Assembly (NCBI GenBank): GCA_036386455.1
Contig: DASVVS010000033.1
Location: 1-64,000, forward strand
Reading direction: 5' to 3'
Length of the DNA: 64,000 nt
Origin: AC-37 sp036386455
GTDB lineage: Bacteria; Actinomycetota; Thermoleophilia; Solirubrobacterales; Thermoleophilaceae
The position numbers and the translations under genes are program-made. Below the pieces are notes generated by a model, which was given only the letters and a program-made list of their open reading frames with translations, was not told where the DNA came from and did no database searches. Positions 1-8,124 of this stretch are shown here, piece by piece (position 1 is the stretch's first letter; each line of letters opens with the position of its first letter).

Positions 1-8
1 GCGGTTCG

Positions 9-14
9 TACAGT
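9..14 (+). promoter_or_regulatory. -10 hexamer (TACAGT), leaderless-type, for the MFS gene
   Basis: TACAGT lies 9 nt before the ATG at 24 and only 3 nt before the ATG at 18, which favours 24 as the start. It fits the TAnnnT pattern seen before many starts in this window. The -35 region is outside the window. Confidence 0.45.
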
Positions 15-23
15 TCGATGCCT

Positions 24-1490
24 ATGGCCCCTTCGAAGAATCTCCACGAGCGCCGCTGGCTGGCGCTGGCGCTGCTCGCGAGCGCGCAGTTCGTCGTGGT
101 GCTCGACGCGTCGATCGTCAACGTCGCCCTTCCGACGATCGGCGAGGCGCTCAGCTTCTCGCAGAACAACCTGGCCTGGGTCGTGAACGCCTACATCCTC
201 ACGTTCGGCGGCTTCCTGCTGCTGGGCGGCCGGATCGCCGACCTGCTCGGGCGCCGGCGCGTGTTCATGGGCGGCCTAGTGCTGTTCGCGATCGCGTCGC
301 TCGCGGGCGGCCTGGCCGAGTCGGAGGGGCAGCTGATCGCCGCGCGCGCGGTCCAGGGCCTCGGCGCCGCCATCCTCTCCCCCGCCGCCCTCTCGATCGT
401 CACGACCACCTTCCGCGACGGGGCCGAGCGCAACAGGGCGCTGGGAGTCTGGGGCGCGGTCGCGGGCAGCGGCGGCGCGGCGGGCGTGCTGCTCGGCGGC
501 GTGCTGACCGACGGCCTCGGCTGGGAGTGGGTGCTGTGGGTGAACGTGCCGATCGGCATCGCCGCGGCGGCGCTGGCGCCCTCCCTGATCGCCGAGAGCC
601 GCTCGACCTCCGAGACGCGCCACTTCGACGTGGCCGGCGCCGTGACCATCACGGCGGGGCTGTCGATCCTGGTCTACGCGCTCGTGGACGCGGTCGACGC
701 CGGCTGGGACTCCGCGCAGACGATCGGCCTGCTCGCCGCGGCCGTCGCGCTGATCGCCGCGTTCGTGAGGATCGAGCTGCGCTCGGCAGCCCCGCTCGTG
801 CCGTTCCGGATCTTCCGCATCCGCACGCTCACCGGGGCGAACATCGTCGGCGTCCTGGTGGGCGCATCGCTGATGTCGATGTTCTTCTTCATCTCGCTCT
901 ACATGCAGCAGGTGCTCGACTACAGCGCGATCAAGGCGGGGCTCTCGTACCTGCCGCTGTCGGTCGCGATCATCCTGTCGGCCGGGATCGCGTCGCAGCT
1001 CGTCACGCGGCTCGGCTACAAGCCGGTGCTCGCCACCGGGCTGGCGTTCGTCGCCGCCGGGCTGATCTGGTTCTCGCAGGTCTCGGTCGGCGGCAGCTTC
1101 GCGAGCGACATCCTCGGCCCGTCGCTGCTGGCCGCCGTGGGGCTCGGGTTCTCGTTCGTGACGGGCACGATCGCGGCCGTGGCCGGGGTCGAGGAGCGCG
1201 AGGCCGGGCTCGCCAGCGGGCTGATCAACACCTCGCAGCAGGTCGGCGGCGCGCTCGGTCTGGCGCTGCTCGCGACCGTCGCCAACTCGCGCACGGAGTC
1301 GATCCTCGAGTCCGGCACCGGGCCGGGCGGCGTCGAGGCGCTCAACGAGGGCTTCCAGTCGGCGTTCCTGGCGGGCTCGGCCGTCGCGATCCTCGGCGTG
1401 CTCGCCACGCTCGCGCTGATCCGGTCGAGCGACAGCCGCGCGCACGTGGCGCTGCAGGCCCGCGACGCCGCGGCCGAGTCCCGCGCCTAG
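24..1490 (+). CDS. MFS transporter, DHA2 (EmrB/QacA-like) family
   Basis: An integral membrane drug/proton antiporter-type permease, about 488 residues, the usual length of the 14-helix DHA2 family. The early DASIVNVALPTI segment (from about residue 28) is the family's TM1 signature, and GRIADLLGRRR (about 69-79) is MFS motif A in the loop after TM2. Evenly spaced hydrophobic segments continue to about residue 465, followed by a short polar tail. Export of toxic compounds is a family-level expectation; the substrate cannot be read. ATGs at 18 and 24 are both in frame; 24 is preferred because a TACAGT hexamer sits 9 nt upstream. No SD is visible. No regulator gene lies beside it in the window. 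Confidence 0.9.
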   Translation: MAPSKNLHERRWLALALLASAQFVVVLDASIVNVALPTIGEALSFSQNNLAWVVNAYILTFGGFLLLGGRIADLLGRRRVFMGGLVLFAIASLAGGLAESEGQLIAARAVQGLGAAILSPAALSIVTTTFRDGAERNRALGVWGAVAGSGGAAGVLLGGVLTDGLGWEWVLWVNVPIGIAAAALAPSLIAESRSTSETRHFDVAGAVTITAGLSILVYALVDAVDAGWDSAQTIGLLAAAVALIAAFVRIELRSAAPLVPFRIFRIRTLTGANIVGVLVGASLMSMFFFISLYMQQVLDYSAIKAGLSYLPLSVAIILSAGIASQLVTRLGYKPVLATGLAFVAAGLIWFSQVSVGGSFASDILGPSLLAAVGLGFSFVTGTIAAVAGVEEREAGLASGLINTSQQVGGALGLALLATVANSRTESILESGTGPGGVEALNEGFQSAFLAGSAVAILGVLATLALIRSSDSRAHVALQARDAAAESRA

Positions 1491-1503
1491 CGCGGATCGG
1501 CTC

Positions 1504-1509
1504 TAGCCT
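1504..1509 (+). promoter_or_regulatory. -10 hexamer (TAGCCT), leaderless-type
   Basis: TAGCCT ends 9 nt before the ATG at 1519, with no Shine-Dalgarno sequence between them. It follows directly on the stop of the MFS gene, so the small membrane protein gene probably has its own promoter. Confidence 0.5.
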
Positions 1510-1518
1510 CCCGGCCCG

Positions 1519-1992
1519 ATGGGCCGCAAGGTGCTCGCACCGGACGGGCGGAAGTGGAAGGTGGGGCGCGACTGGTTCCCCAGGCGCGTGCGGCGCCGCT
1601 GGGAGACCCGCGACGGCCTCGACGTCCTGGGCGACCTCGGCTTCGACCTGGACATCGGCCCGTTCGCCGCGGTGCTGGCGGTCGTGTTCGTCGTGATCGT
1701 CCTCGTCGTCGTGATCCTGCCGCTCCTGGCGCTGGCGGTCGAGGTCGTGATCGTGATCCTCGCGGCGCTCGCCGCACTGGCGGCCCGGCTGCTCCGCCGC
1801 CGCCCGTGGCGCCTGGTGGCGCGAAGCCACGAGCCCTACGACGAGGAGCTCGACTGGCACGTGGTCGGCTGGCGCGAGAGCGGCGAGGCGATCGACGCGA
1901 TCAGGGCCGCGCTGGAGGCGGGACGCGAGCCGCGCCTGCCGGCCGGCGTGGAGGCGCGCCTAGCGCGCCGTTCTTCAGCCGGGGGCGCGTAG
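1519..1992 (+). CDS. small two-helix membrane protein, unknown function
   Basis: A 157-residue protein that I cannot assign to a named family. It has a basic N-terminus (about 1-28, rich in Arg/Lys/Trp), an almost continuous hydrophobic stretch from about 49 to 93 that can form two transmembrane helices with a short turn, then a basic patch and a soluble C-terminal tail with Glu/Asp-Arg helices. The likely topology is both termini in the cytoplasm. The start is supported by the TAGCCT hexamer. Its last 18 nt overlap the convergent zinc-ribbon gene. Codon use matches the neighbours. Confidence 0.65.
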   Translation: MGRKVLAPDGRKWKVGRDWFPRRVRRRWETRDGLDVLGDLGFDLDIGPFAAVLAVVFVVIVLVVVILPLLALAVEVVIVILAALAALAARLLRRRPWRLVARSHEPYDEELDWHVVGWRESGEAIDAIRAALEAGREPRLPAGVEARLARRSSAGGA

Positions 1993-2160
1993 CCCTTCCG
2001 CCGCCGTGACCGCCACGACGGAGGAGTTCATCGGAGACAGCTTCCTCGCGGACCCGATCTCCTCCAGGTCGGCACCGCACGACGGGCACCCGTGAGCGCT
2101 GGGGGCTTGCACCGAGCTGTACGCGAGCGCCTCGCACGCGGGGCAGCGGAATTCGAACAT
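1975..2160 (-). CDS. small zinc-ribbon protein
   Basis: A 61-residue protein beginning MFEFRCPACEA. Two CxxC knuckles (C6/C9 and C25/C28) form a FmdB/rubredoxin-like zinc ribbon, followed by a short tail without recognisable motifs. The ATG at 2160 is chosen because AGGAGGAG lies just upstream on the minus strand; the ORF can be extended to 2304, but that extension uses rare TTA and AGA codons and is probably leader. The DNA- or protein-binding role typical of such ribbons is inferred. A similar 81-residue ribbon protein occurs at 55903. The 175 bp upstream hold no other gene; a TAGGCT at 2296-2301 (minus strand) may be its -10. Confidence 0.65.
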   Translation of the reverse strand: MFEFRCPACEALAYSSVQAPSAHGCPSCGADLEEIGSARKLSPMNSSVVAVTAAEGLRAPG

Positions 2161-2335
2161 TGGACCTGCTCCTCCTGCGCTCCCGCTCTGCGGCCTCGGC
2201 CACGGTCGTAGCGCGTCGGATGGTCCGGCGACTCCGCATGGCCTGCAAGCGAGAGACTCGCTGCCTGCACGAAAGCGTCGGCTTCTACCTAAGCCTACCC
2301 GCAAACCCGATCGCGAACCCGATAGGGACGCAGGA

Positions 2336-3121
2336 TCAACCGTCCTCGGCGCCCTGCGCGGGATCGGCGTCCCCCGCCACCCGCCGCGGGTCCGGCACGC
2401 GGTCGTTCTTGGTGAACGCCGCCGGGGTCTCCGCCTCGAGCCGGTCGCGGGGCACCTCGGCCTCGCGGCTCTCGAAGCCCGCCCGCTCGTGCGAGCCGTC
2501 GCAGAACGGCTTGTTGCGGCTGTTCCCGCAGCGGCAGAGGAAGGCCCGGCCCGCCTCGCACAGCAGATCGCCGTCCGGCGAGACCACGCGCAGGTGCCCG
2601 CTCAGCCGCAGCGAACCGTCGGCCAGCGGCACGACCTGGGTCGGCTCCCCCGCGGCGCCCTCGCGCGGCGGCGGCGGGTCCTTGGCGGGCTCGTTGAGGT
2701 CGCCGGACTCCCAGCCGCGGCGCATGTGGGAGTTGTCGCAGAAGGGCTGGTTGCGGCTCTTCCCGCAGCGGCACAGGGTGAGCCGGTTCTCGTGCGCGAT
2801 CTCCTCCCCCTCGGGCGTCTCCACCAGCAGGTCGCCGATCGTGAGCAGCGGCCCGTCCGGAATCGGCACCACCAGCGTGGGCCGCTGCGGCTCGTCTCCC
2901 GGCGCGCCGTCCAGGCGCTCGTAGCGCAGCGCGCCGGTCGGGCAGCGCTCCACGGCTGCGGCGATCGAGTCGGCGTCGGCGGCGTCGATCTCCACCCACG
3001 GGCGGCGCGAGGTGTCGAACACCTGCGGCAGCGCGTGCAGGCAGAACCCCGTGTGGATGCAGCGGGCCGAGTCCCAGTGCACGCGGATCGCGTCGCTCTC
3101 GTAGGTGCGGCGGTGCGGCAT
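2336..3121 (-). CDS. Fer4_19 plus double CDGSH iron-sulfur protein
   Basis: A 261-residue soluble Fe-S protein in three parts. The N-terminal part (about 8-70) has cysteines at 21, 27 and 60 ending CPTGAL, the divergent 4Fe-4S mono-cluster type. Two mitoNEET-like CDGSH motifs follow: CRCGKSRNQPFCDNSH (117-132, Gly of CDGSH replaced by Asn) and CRCGNSRNKPFCDGSH (196-211). Each should hold a 2Fe-2S cluster with three Cys and one His. A redox or cluster-transfer role is family knowledge; partners are unknown. It lies 37 nt behind the MDR oxidoreductase on the same strand and probably shares its transcript. The ATG at 3121 has no strong SD. Confidence 0.85.
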   Translation of the reverse strand: MPHRRTYESDAIRVHWDSARCIHTGFCLHALPQVFDTSRRPWVEIDAADADSIAAAVERCPTGALRYERLDGAPGDEPQRPTLVVPIPDGPLLTIGDLLVETPEGEEIAHENRLTLCRCGKSRNQPFCDNSHMRRGWESGDLNEPAKDPPPPREGAAGEPTQVVPLADGSLRLSGHLRVVSPDGDLLCEAGRAFLCRCGNSRNKPFCDGSHERAGFESREAEVPRDRLEAETPAAFTKNDRVPDPRRVAGDADPAQGAEDG

Positions 3122-3158
3122 CAGCCGGTCACCGTGAGGATGCGCACGGCGGTGCCGC

Positions 3159-4154
3159 CTAGCCGCCGCGCACGTCGAGCACGACCTTGCCGGTCGCGCC
3201 GCGCCCGTCGATCAGCTCGAGCGCCTCGCGCGCCTGCTCGAGTGGGAAGCGCGCGCCCACCACCGGGCGGACCACGCCGTCGGCGACCATCGCGTCGATG
3301 GCGGCGCCGATCTCCCGGTTGACCTCCGGCTTGCCCATCACGTAGGCGCCCCAGCCGGCGCCCACCACCTCGGTGTTCTTCAGGAGCAGCCGGTTCACGC
3401 GTACCTCGGGGATCGAGCCGGCGGTGAAGCCGACCACGACCGCGCGGCCGCCCTCGGCGAGCGATCGCAGCGAGTCGGTGAAGCGGTCGCCGCCCACGGG
3501 GTCGAGCACCACGTCCACTCCCCCGCCGGAGATCTCCTTGGCCTGGTCCTTCCACTCGGCGTCGGAGCGCAGCACCTCGTCGGCGCCCGCCTCGCGCGCC
3601 ACGCGCTCCTTCTCGTCGCTCGACACGACGGCGATCGTGCTGGCGCCGAGCCCCTTCGCCACCTGCAGCGCGGCGGTGCCCACCCCGCCCGCGGCGCCGT
3701 GCACGAGCACGGACTCGCCCGCCTGCAGCCGCCCGCGCAGCTTGAGCGCGAAGTAGGCCGTGTGGTAGTTGAGAATGAGCCCCGCGCCTTGGGCGAAGTC
3801 GAGCTCGTCCGAGAGCTTGAAGGTGAGCCACACCGGAGCCACGGCCGTCTCGGCGAACGCGCCGAGCATGCAGAAGGCGGCGACCCGGTCGCCCTCCTTC
3901 ACGTCGGCGTCGCCCGCCGTGGCGCGCACGATCCCGGCCACCTCGCTCCCCGGCACGAACGGCAGCGGCGGCTTGACCTGGTACTCGCCGCGCGTCTGCA
4001 GCACCTCGGGGAACGACACGCCCGCCGCGTGCACCTCCACGACCACGCCGCTGCCCGGCGTCATCAGGTGCGACGGCTCAGCCGGCTCCGGGAGGTCGAC
4101 GAGCTCGAGCGCCTCCGACGGCCCCTTCAGCTCGGTGATCTGCACGGCCCTCAT
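3159..4154 (-). CDS. zinc-independent MDR NADPH:quinone oxidoreductase-like protein
   Basis: A 331-residue cytosolic medium-chain dehydrogenase/reductase of the quinone oxidoreductase/crotonyl-CoA reductase type. The GroES-like N-terminal half ends near the LILNYHTAYFAL helix (about 126-138), and the Rossmann nucleotide site is HGAAGGVGTAALQVA (152-166), the AAxxGVGxAA form that binds NADPH. The cysteines of the structural zinc lobe are absent, as expected for quinone reductases. The substrate is not deducible. The ATG at 4154 is preceded by TAGGGT 9 nt upstream. The CDGSH protein gene follows, which suggests a redox pairing (inference). Confidence 0.9.
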   Translation of the reverse strand: MRAVQITELKGPSEALELVDLPEPAEPSHLMTPGSGVVVEVHAAGVSFPEVLQTRGEYQVKPPLPFVPGSEVAGIVRATAGDADVKEGDRVAAFCMLGAFAETAVAPVWLTFKLSDELDFAQGAGLILNYHTAYFALKLRGRLQAGESVLVHGAAGGVGTAALQVAKGLGASTIAVVSSDEKERVAREAGADEVLRSDAEWKDQAKEISGGGVDVVLDPVGGDRFTDSLRSLAEGGRAVVVGFTAGSIPEVRVNRLLLKNTEVVGAGWGAYVMGKPEVNREIGAAIDAMVADGVVRPVVGARFPLEQAREALELIDGRGATGKVVLDVRGG

Positions 4155-4163
4155 GGGGCCGGG

Positions 4164-4169
4164 ACCCTA
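4164..4169 (-). promoter_or_regulatory. -10 hexamer (TAGGGT) embedded in the upstream stop codon
   Basis: On the minus strand TAGGGT ends 9 nt before the ATG at 4154. Its first three bases are the TAG stop codon (4169-4167) of the secreted hydrolase gene upstream, so stop codon and promoter share bases. Confidence 0.5.
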
Positions 4170-6614
4170 CCGATCGCCGCCGCAGGCCCCCACCTGCCGG
4201 GTGATCGACAGCGCTACGGGCGGGCCGCTCCCGCCCGCACGTGCCCGCAGCACGATCGAGTGCCGCTTCTTGGTCGCGCGGCGCACGGCGATCCGCACCA
4301 CTCGCGAGCCCGCGCGCCGGGCGAGGACGCGGCCCTTGTACTCCGCCGTGACCTCCGCGTTGGGGCGCCCGGCGAGCCGCGGCAGTGCGAACGAGAGGTC
4401 CTTGCAGCGGGCCGGCTGCACGGTGCTCTCGCGCACGGACGAGCACGTGAAGCCCAGGTCGAGGGGCCCGTCGCTCTCGAGGTAGACCTTCGGCGCGCAG
4501 CCCACGCGCGACCCGACCCCGTCGACGGTGGCCGCCGCGACGTTGCGCGCCCGCACGTACAGCTTCGCGCTGCGCTTGAGGCTCGGCGTCGCGCCGGGGT
4601 GACGCTCACGGCGCTGGTACGGCATCGCGCCGTGCGAGCCGCCGTCCACGAAGCCCTCCGAGGTCCGCAGCGGCTGCATCTCCGGGTCCCCCCGGCCGAA
4701 CGCCGCCGAGCGGGCGTCGATCGTGCCGCGCGGTGACGCCTTCGGGTCCCGGACGCGCAGCCCGCTCAGCCAGTAGGCGTGATCGGCCACCGCGCCCGCC
4801 GCCGCCGAGTCCTCGGCCGGGTCCACCACGTAGGTGACGTGAGGCGGCGTGCGGTCGGCGCGGTGCTCGCCGAGGAAGTCCGCGGGCCCGCCGTACTGGT
4901 CGTTCGTGGACAGCGTCAGGTGGTCGGCCGTCGGGAACAGGTCGTGGACGAACGTCACGCCGGCCGCCTGCATGTCGCCCACCATCCGCTCGGTGTCGTC
5001 GATCTGCACGAGCTCGTCGCCGGCGGCGTTCCAGGTCATGATCGGGGTGTTGCGCAGCGAGGCGAGCTGGTCGCTGACGCTGCCGGGCGCGCCCACGGTG
5101 GACATCCCGCGCCCGAACAGGTCGGGCCAGCGCGCCAGCAGGCGGAAGGTCCCGAAGCCGCCCATCGAGTAGCCGCTGACCGCGGCCCAGTCGGGGTCGA
5201 GGTCGTAGAGGCGCGCGACGTCCGCCCACACCTCGAACGTGTCCGCCTCGGCGATCCCGGCGTAGAAGCCGTCCGGTCCGCGCCCGCTCGGTGTGACCAC
5301 GATCGACCCGGAGCCCCGCTCGCCGAACTGCGACTGGTTACGGGAGCTCGAGTACTGGTTGTAGTTGGCCGACAGCGAGTGCAGGAGCAGCGTCAGTCCG
5401 TAGCCGCGCTGCGGCCGCGGCTTCTCCGGCACGTAGATCGCGTACGGCTGGAGCTGGCCGACGAAGCGGCCCTCGCACTTCGCCCCCGCGGAGAAGCTCG
5501 ACGCGAGGTCGAAGCAGACGCGACCCGGCTCGATCCCCTGCCCGAACTGGTGGCGGCTCGCGAGGATGCGGTTCATGGGCCCCGTCCGCGGCACGCCGGA
5601 GTCGTCGTCGGCGCCGGCCGCGAGCTTGCCGAAGTCCACCTCGGCGGCGAGCGGCGTCACGTCGCCCGTGCGCAGCGCGTCGGCCTGCACGCGCTCGCGC
5701 CACCAGGCCGCCTGCACGGCGGCGCCCGCGGCCGCGTCGCCGATCGTGTAGCCGGCGCCGAACTCGCTGGGGCGCGGATGCGGCTCGTCGAAGCGCGGGC
5801 CCACGTTGAAGAGCGCGGCGGTGCTCGGCGCCGCGCCGCCGGGACGATCGGCCGAGGCCGCCGGCCCCGGCTTGAGGTAGCCGCCGGCCGCCGCGTCCCA
5901 GAGGCCGACGCCGATCGACATCCGCACCTTGCCGGTCCCCGGGTTCCAGGCCGAGTGCGGCACGCGCACGTCCACCTGGCGGCGGCGGAGATCGACCGTC
6001 GCGCTGGCGCCGCCGGCCTTGACCGCGCCGGTCGCCGCGTCGCGCAGCTCGGCGGTCGAGCCGTGCACGGTCAGGAACAGCTCGGCCGGCGAGAGGACGC
6101 CCGCGCCGTGCGGCCACGGGCTCGGCAGCGCCGAGCTGCCCAGCGCGATCGTGAAGGCGGTCCGCTCGGCATCCTTCAGCGTGTTCAGGGTGACCCGGAA
6201 CGCCGTGGCGTCCGGCAGCGGCCGGACCCGCAGCTCCACCAGGTCGGCGGCGTTGTGCGCGTAGACCGGGTCGGTCGGGTAGGTCATCGAGCCGGCGGCC
6301 GGCGAGAACAGGTGCGCCTCGATCCCGAACGGGTCGCCCGGGTCGCGCACGCCAGAGGCGCCGTGGTCGTCGTGCAGGAAGTCCTGGTAGAGCCACTCGC
6401 CGTCGCGGTAGGCCTGGGTGCCGGAGACGAGGATCGGCTTCGCGCGCCACGGGGCGGCGTTCTCGAGCTGCGGCACCTCCTTCGGCGGGGCGGCGTAGAG
6501 CGCCGCCGGGCCGGGGCGCTCGGCGTTCCGCGAGGACGGCAGGTCCGCCTGCGCCGCGCCTGGAAGCGCGAGCGCGAGCGCCGCCGTCAATGTCGCCGAT
6601 AGGCCCCTCTTCAT
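4167..6614 (-). CDS. large secreted alpha/beta-hydrolase (esterase-type) with N-terminal sugar-binding-like domain
   Basis: An 815-residue exported protein. The signal peptide covers about 1-23 (MKRGLSATLT start, Ala-rich core, cut near AQA). Residues about 45-270 resemble the C-terminal beta-sandwich domain of glucodextranase-type enzymes. Residues about 390-585 form an alpha/beta-hydrolase: nucleophile elbow GYSMGG with Ser483, probable acid Asp533 in AGDELV, and probable His565 in TADHLTLS, as in secreted esterases and PHB-depolymerase relatives. The C-terminal 200 residues contain beta-rich repeats. The start at 6614 is chosen over the longer ORF because of the signal peptide and the GGGGGAG just upstream. 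The substrate, perhaps a polymer ester, is inferred. Confidence 0.8.
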   Translation of the reverse strand: MKRGLSATLTAALALALPGAAQADLPSSRNAERPGPAALYAAPPKEVPQLENAAPWRAKPILVSGTQAYRDGEWLYQDFLHDDHGASGVRDPGDPFGIEAHLFSPAAGSMTYPTDPVYAHNAADLVELRVRPLPDATAFRVTLNTLKDAERTAFTIALGSSALPSPWPHGAGVLSPAELFLTVHGSTAELRDAATGAVKAGGASATVDLRRRQVDVRVPHSAWNPGTGKVRMSIGVGLWDAAAGGYLKPGPAASADRPGGAAPSTAALFNVGPRFDEPHPRPSEFGAGYTIGDAAAGAAVQAAWWRERVQADALRTGDVTPLAAEVDFGKLAAGADDDSGVPRTGPMNRILASRHQFGQGIEPGRVCFDLASSFSAGAKCEGRFVGQLQPYAIYVPEKPRPQRGYGLTLLLHSLSANYNQYSSSRNQSQFGERGSGSIVVTPSGRGPDGFYAGIAEADTFEVWADVARLYDLDPDWAAVSGYSMGGFGTFRLLARWPDLFGRGMSTVGAPGSVSDQLASLRNTPIMTWNAAGDELVQIDDTERMVGDMQAAGVTFVHDLFPTADHLTLSTNDQYGGPADFLGEHRADRTPPHVTYVVDPAEDSAAAGAVADHAYWLSGLRVRDPKASPRGTIDARSAAFGRGDPEMQPLRTSEGFVDGGSHGAMPYQRRERHPGATPSLKRSAKLYVRARNVAAATVDGVGSRVGCAPKVYLESDGPLDLGFTCSSVRESTVQPARCKDLSFALPRLAGRPNAEVTAEYKGRVLARRAGSRVVRIAVRRATKKRHSIVLRARAGGSGPPVALSITRQVGACGGDR

Positions 6615-6746
6615 CCGCTCCCCCGCGCCGTTGTACCCGCGCAGCCGTTTGCCCACGCGCGAACCCGGCCGCGAGCGGCTCGCCGCCAGGCCGGTCCGCG
6701 CCGCCTGGAGCGGCCGGGGGCCGCCGAGCCGGCCACAGCGAGGGCG

Positions 6747-6752
6747 TAGGCT
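6747..6752 (+). promoter_or_regulatory. -10 hexamer (TAGGCT), leaderless-type
   Basis: TAGGCT ends 7 nt before the GTG at 6760, in the 145-bp divergent gap between the secreted hydrolase and the flavoprotein. No SD precedes the GTG. The rest of this gap shows no other feature. Confidence 0.55.
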
Positions 6753-6759
6753 CAACCTC

Positions 6760-8019
6760 GTGAGCCCGATCCGCCCCACCGTCCAGGTCGTCGGCCGCCG
6801 GCTCGAGCCCGACCACCACGCGCTGCGCGACCACCTCACGCGGATCGCCCAGCCGCACGAGTGGTTCGAGGCGGGGTCGCCCGAGGCCGGCGAGCTGCTC
6901 GCGCGGCACGGGCTCCGCGATCCGGAGCTGCCGGTGCTGATCGACGGCGACGAGGTGCACACCGCCGTGACGGTCAGGAGCCTGGCCGAGGCGTGGAACG
7001 AGGCCAACCCGCCGCGACACGAGCACTACGACTTCGCCGTGGTCGGGGCCGGGCCGGCGGGACTGGCGGCCGCGGTGTACGCCGCCTCCGACGGGCTCCG
7101 GACGCTCGTGGTCGAGCGCGACGTGCCGGGCGGCCAGGCCTCGCACACGTCGATGATCGAGAACTTCTTCGGCTTCCCGGAGGGGATCGGGGGCGCCGAG
7201 CTGGCGCGGCTCGCGGGGCGGCAGGCCGAGCGCTTCGGCGCGGAGCTCGTGATGCTGCGGCCGGTGATCGGCGGCGAGCACCGCCACGACAACTGCCAGC
7301 GCTTCACGGTCGAGGGCGGCTACGAGGTGACCGCCGACGTGGCGCTGGCCGCGCCCGGGATGGAGTGGCGGCGGCTGGAGGTCGACGGCGTGGAGGAGCT
7401 GCTCGGCCGCGGCGTGTACTACGGCGCCGGGCGCAGCGAGGCGGTGCAGTGCGGCGGCGACGACGTGGTGGTCGTGGGCGCCGGCAACTCCGCCGGGCAG
7501 GCCGTGATGAACCTCGCGGACGCGGGCGCGCGGGTGAAGATGATCGTGCGCGGCGAGAGCCTGGCGAAGTCGATGTCCGCCTACCTCGTCGAGCGCGTGG
7601 AGCACCACCCGCTGATCGACGTGCGCCTGCGGACCCAGGTGACCGAGCTGCACGCCGGCGGCGGTCATCTCGAGGGCGTGACGGCGACCGGCGCGGACGG
7701 CGCGAGCGAGCGGCTCTCCGCGGCCGCGCTGTTCCTGTGCATCGGCGGCCGGCCGCGCACCGGCTGGGCGGAGGGAGCGGGTGTGCGCACCGACCGCGCC
7801 GGTTTCATCCTCACGGGGCCCGACCTGCTCGAGGGCGGCCGGCGGCCGGAGGACTGGCCGCTCGACCGCGATCCGCTCGCGCTCGAGACGAGCGTGCCCG
7901 GCCTGTTCGCGGCGGGCGACGTGCGCAGCGGCTCCACGAAGCGGGTCGCTGGGGCGGTCGGGGAGGGCGCGATGGCCGTCGCGCTCGCGCACCGGCGCCT
8001 GGAAGAGCTGCGCCGCTAG
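6760..8019 (+). CDS. thioredoxin-reductase-like FAD/NAD(P) oxidoreductase lacking the CxxC
   Basis: A 419-residue two-dinucleotide flavoprotein. Residues 1-82 form a glutaredoxin/thioredoxin-like domain with no cysteine pair, as in the linker domain of response-regulator/thioredoxin-reductase fusions. FAD binding is at GAGPAG (96-101), the NAD(P) site at GAGNSAG (240-246), and the C-terminal FAD motif at FAAGDVRSGSTKR. Where thioredoxin reductases carry CATC, this protein has GAGR (222-225) after GVYY, so dithiol exchange is not expected. It may act like the ferredoxin/flavodoxin-NADP reductase branch (inference). The GTG at 6760 is chosen by the TAGGCT promoter and by domain alignment; the ORF could extend to 6631. 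Confidence 0.85.
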   Translation: MSPIRPTVQVVGRRLEPDHHALRDHLTRIAQPHEWFEAGSPEAGELLARHGLRDPELPVLIDGDEVHTAVTVRSLAEAWNEANPPRHEHYDFAVVGAGPAGLAAAVYAASDGLRTLVVERDVPGGQASHTSMIENFFGFPEGIGGAELARLAGRQAERFGAELVMLRPVIGGEHRHDNCQRFTVEGGYEVTADVALAAPGMEWRRLEVDGVEELLGRGVYYGAGRSEAVQCGGDDVVVVGAGNSAGQAVMNLADAGARVKMIVRGESLAKSMSAYLVERVEHHPLIDVRLRTQVTELHAGGGHLEGVTATGADGASERLSAAALFLCIGGRPRTGWAEGAGVRTDRAGFILTGPDLLEGGRRPEDWPLDRDPLALETSVPGLFAAGDVRSGSTKRVAGAVGEGAMAVALAHRRLEELRR

Positions 8020-8037
8020 CGACCTACCGCTCCCCGG

Positions 8038-8054
8038 CCCCCCTGACCGGGGGG
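8038..8054 (+). terminator. possible hairpin terminator after the flavoprotein gene
   Basis: A CCCCCC/GGGGGG stem with a 5-nt TGACC loop lies 19 nt after the stop at 8019. No T-run follows, so it could equally be a stabilising hairpin in the leader of the protease gene. Confidence 0.3.
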
Positions 8055-8124
8055 TAGGAAATGCGCCAACCGGGTACGGGCGCCCTCGAAAAGCAGGGGC
8101 GTCACAACTCGAACAGGGGGCTGG

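Noticed and set aside
6631..6759. N-terminal extension of the thioredoxin-reductase-like protein from the ATG at 6631
   Set aside because: The extension is Arg/Pro-rich without homology to the domain, and TAGGCT with the GTG at 6760 explains the start.
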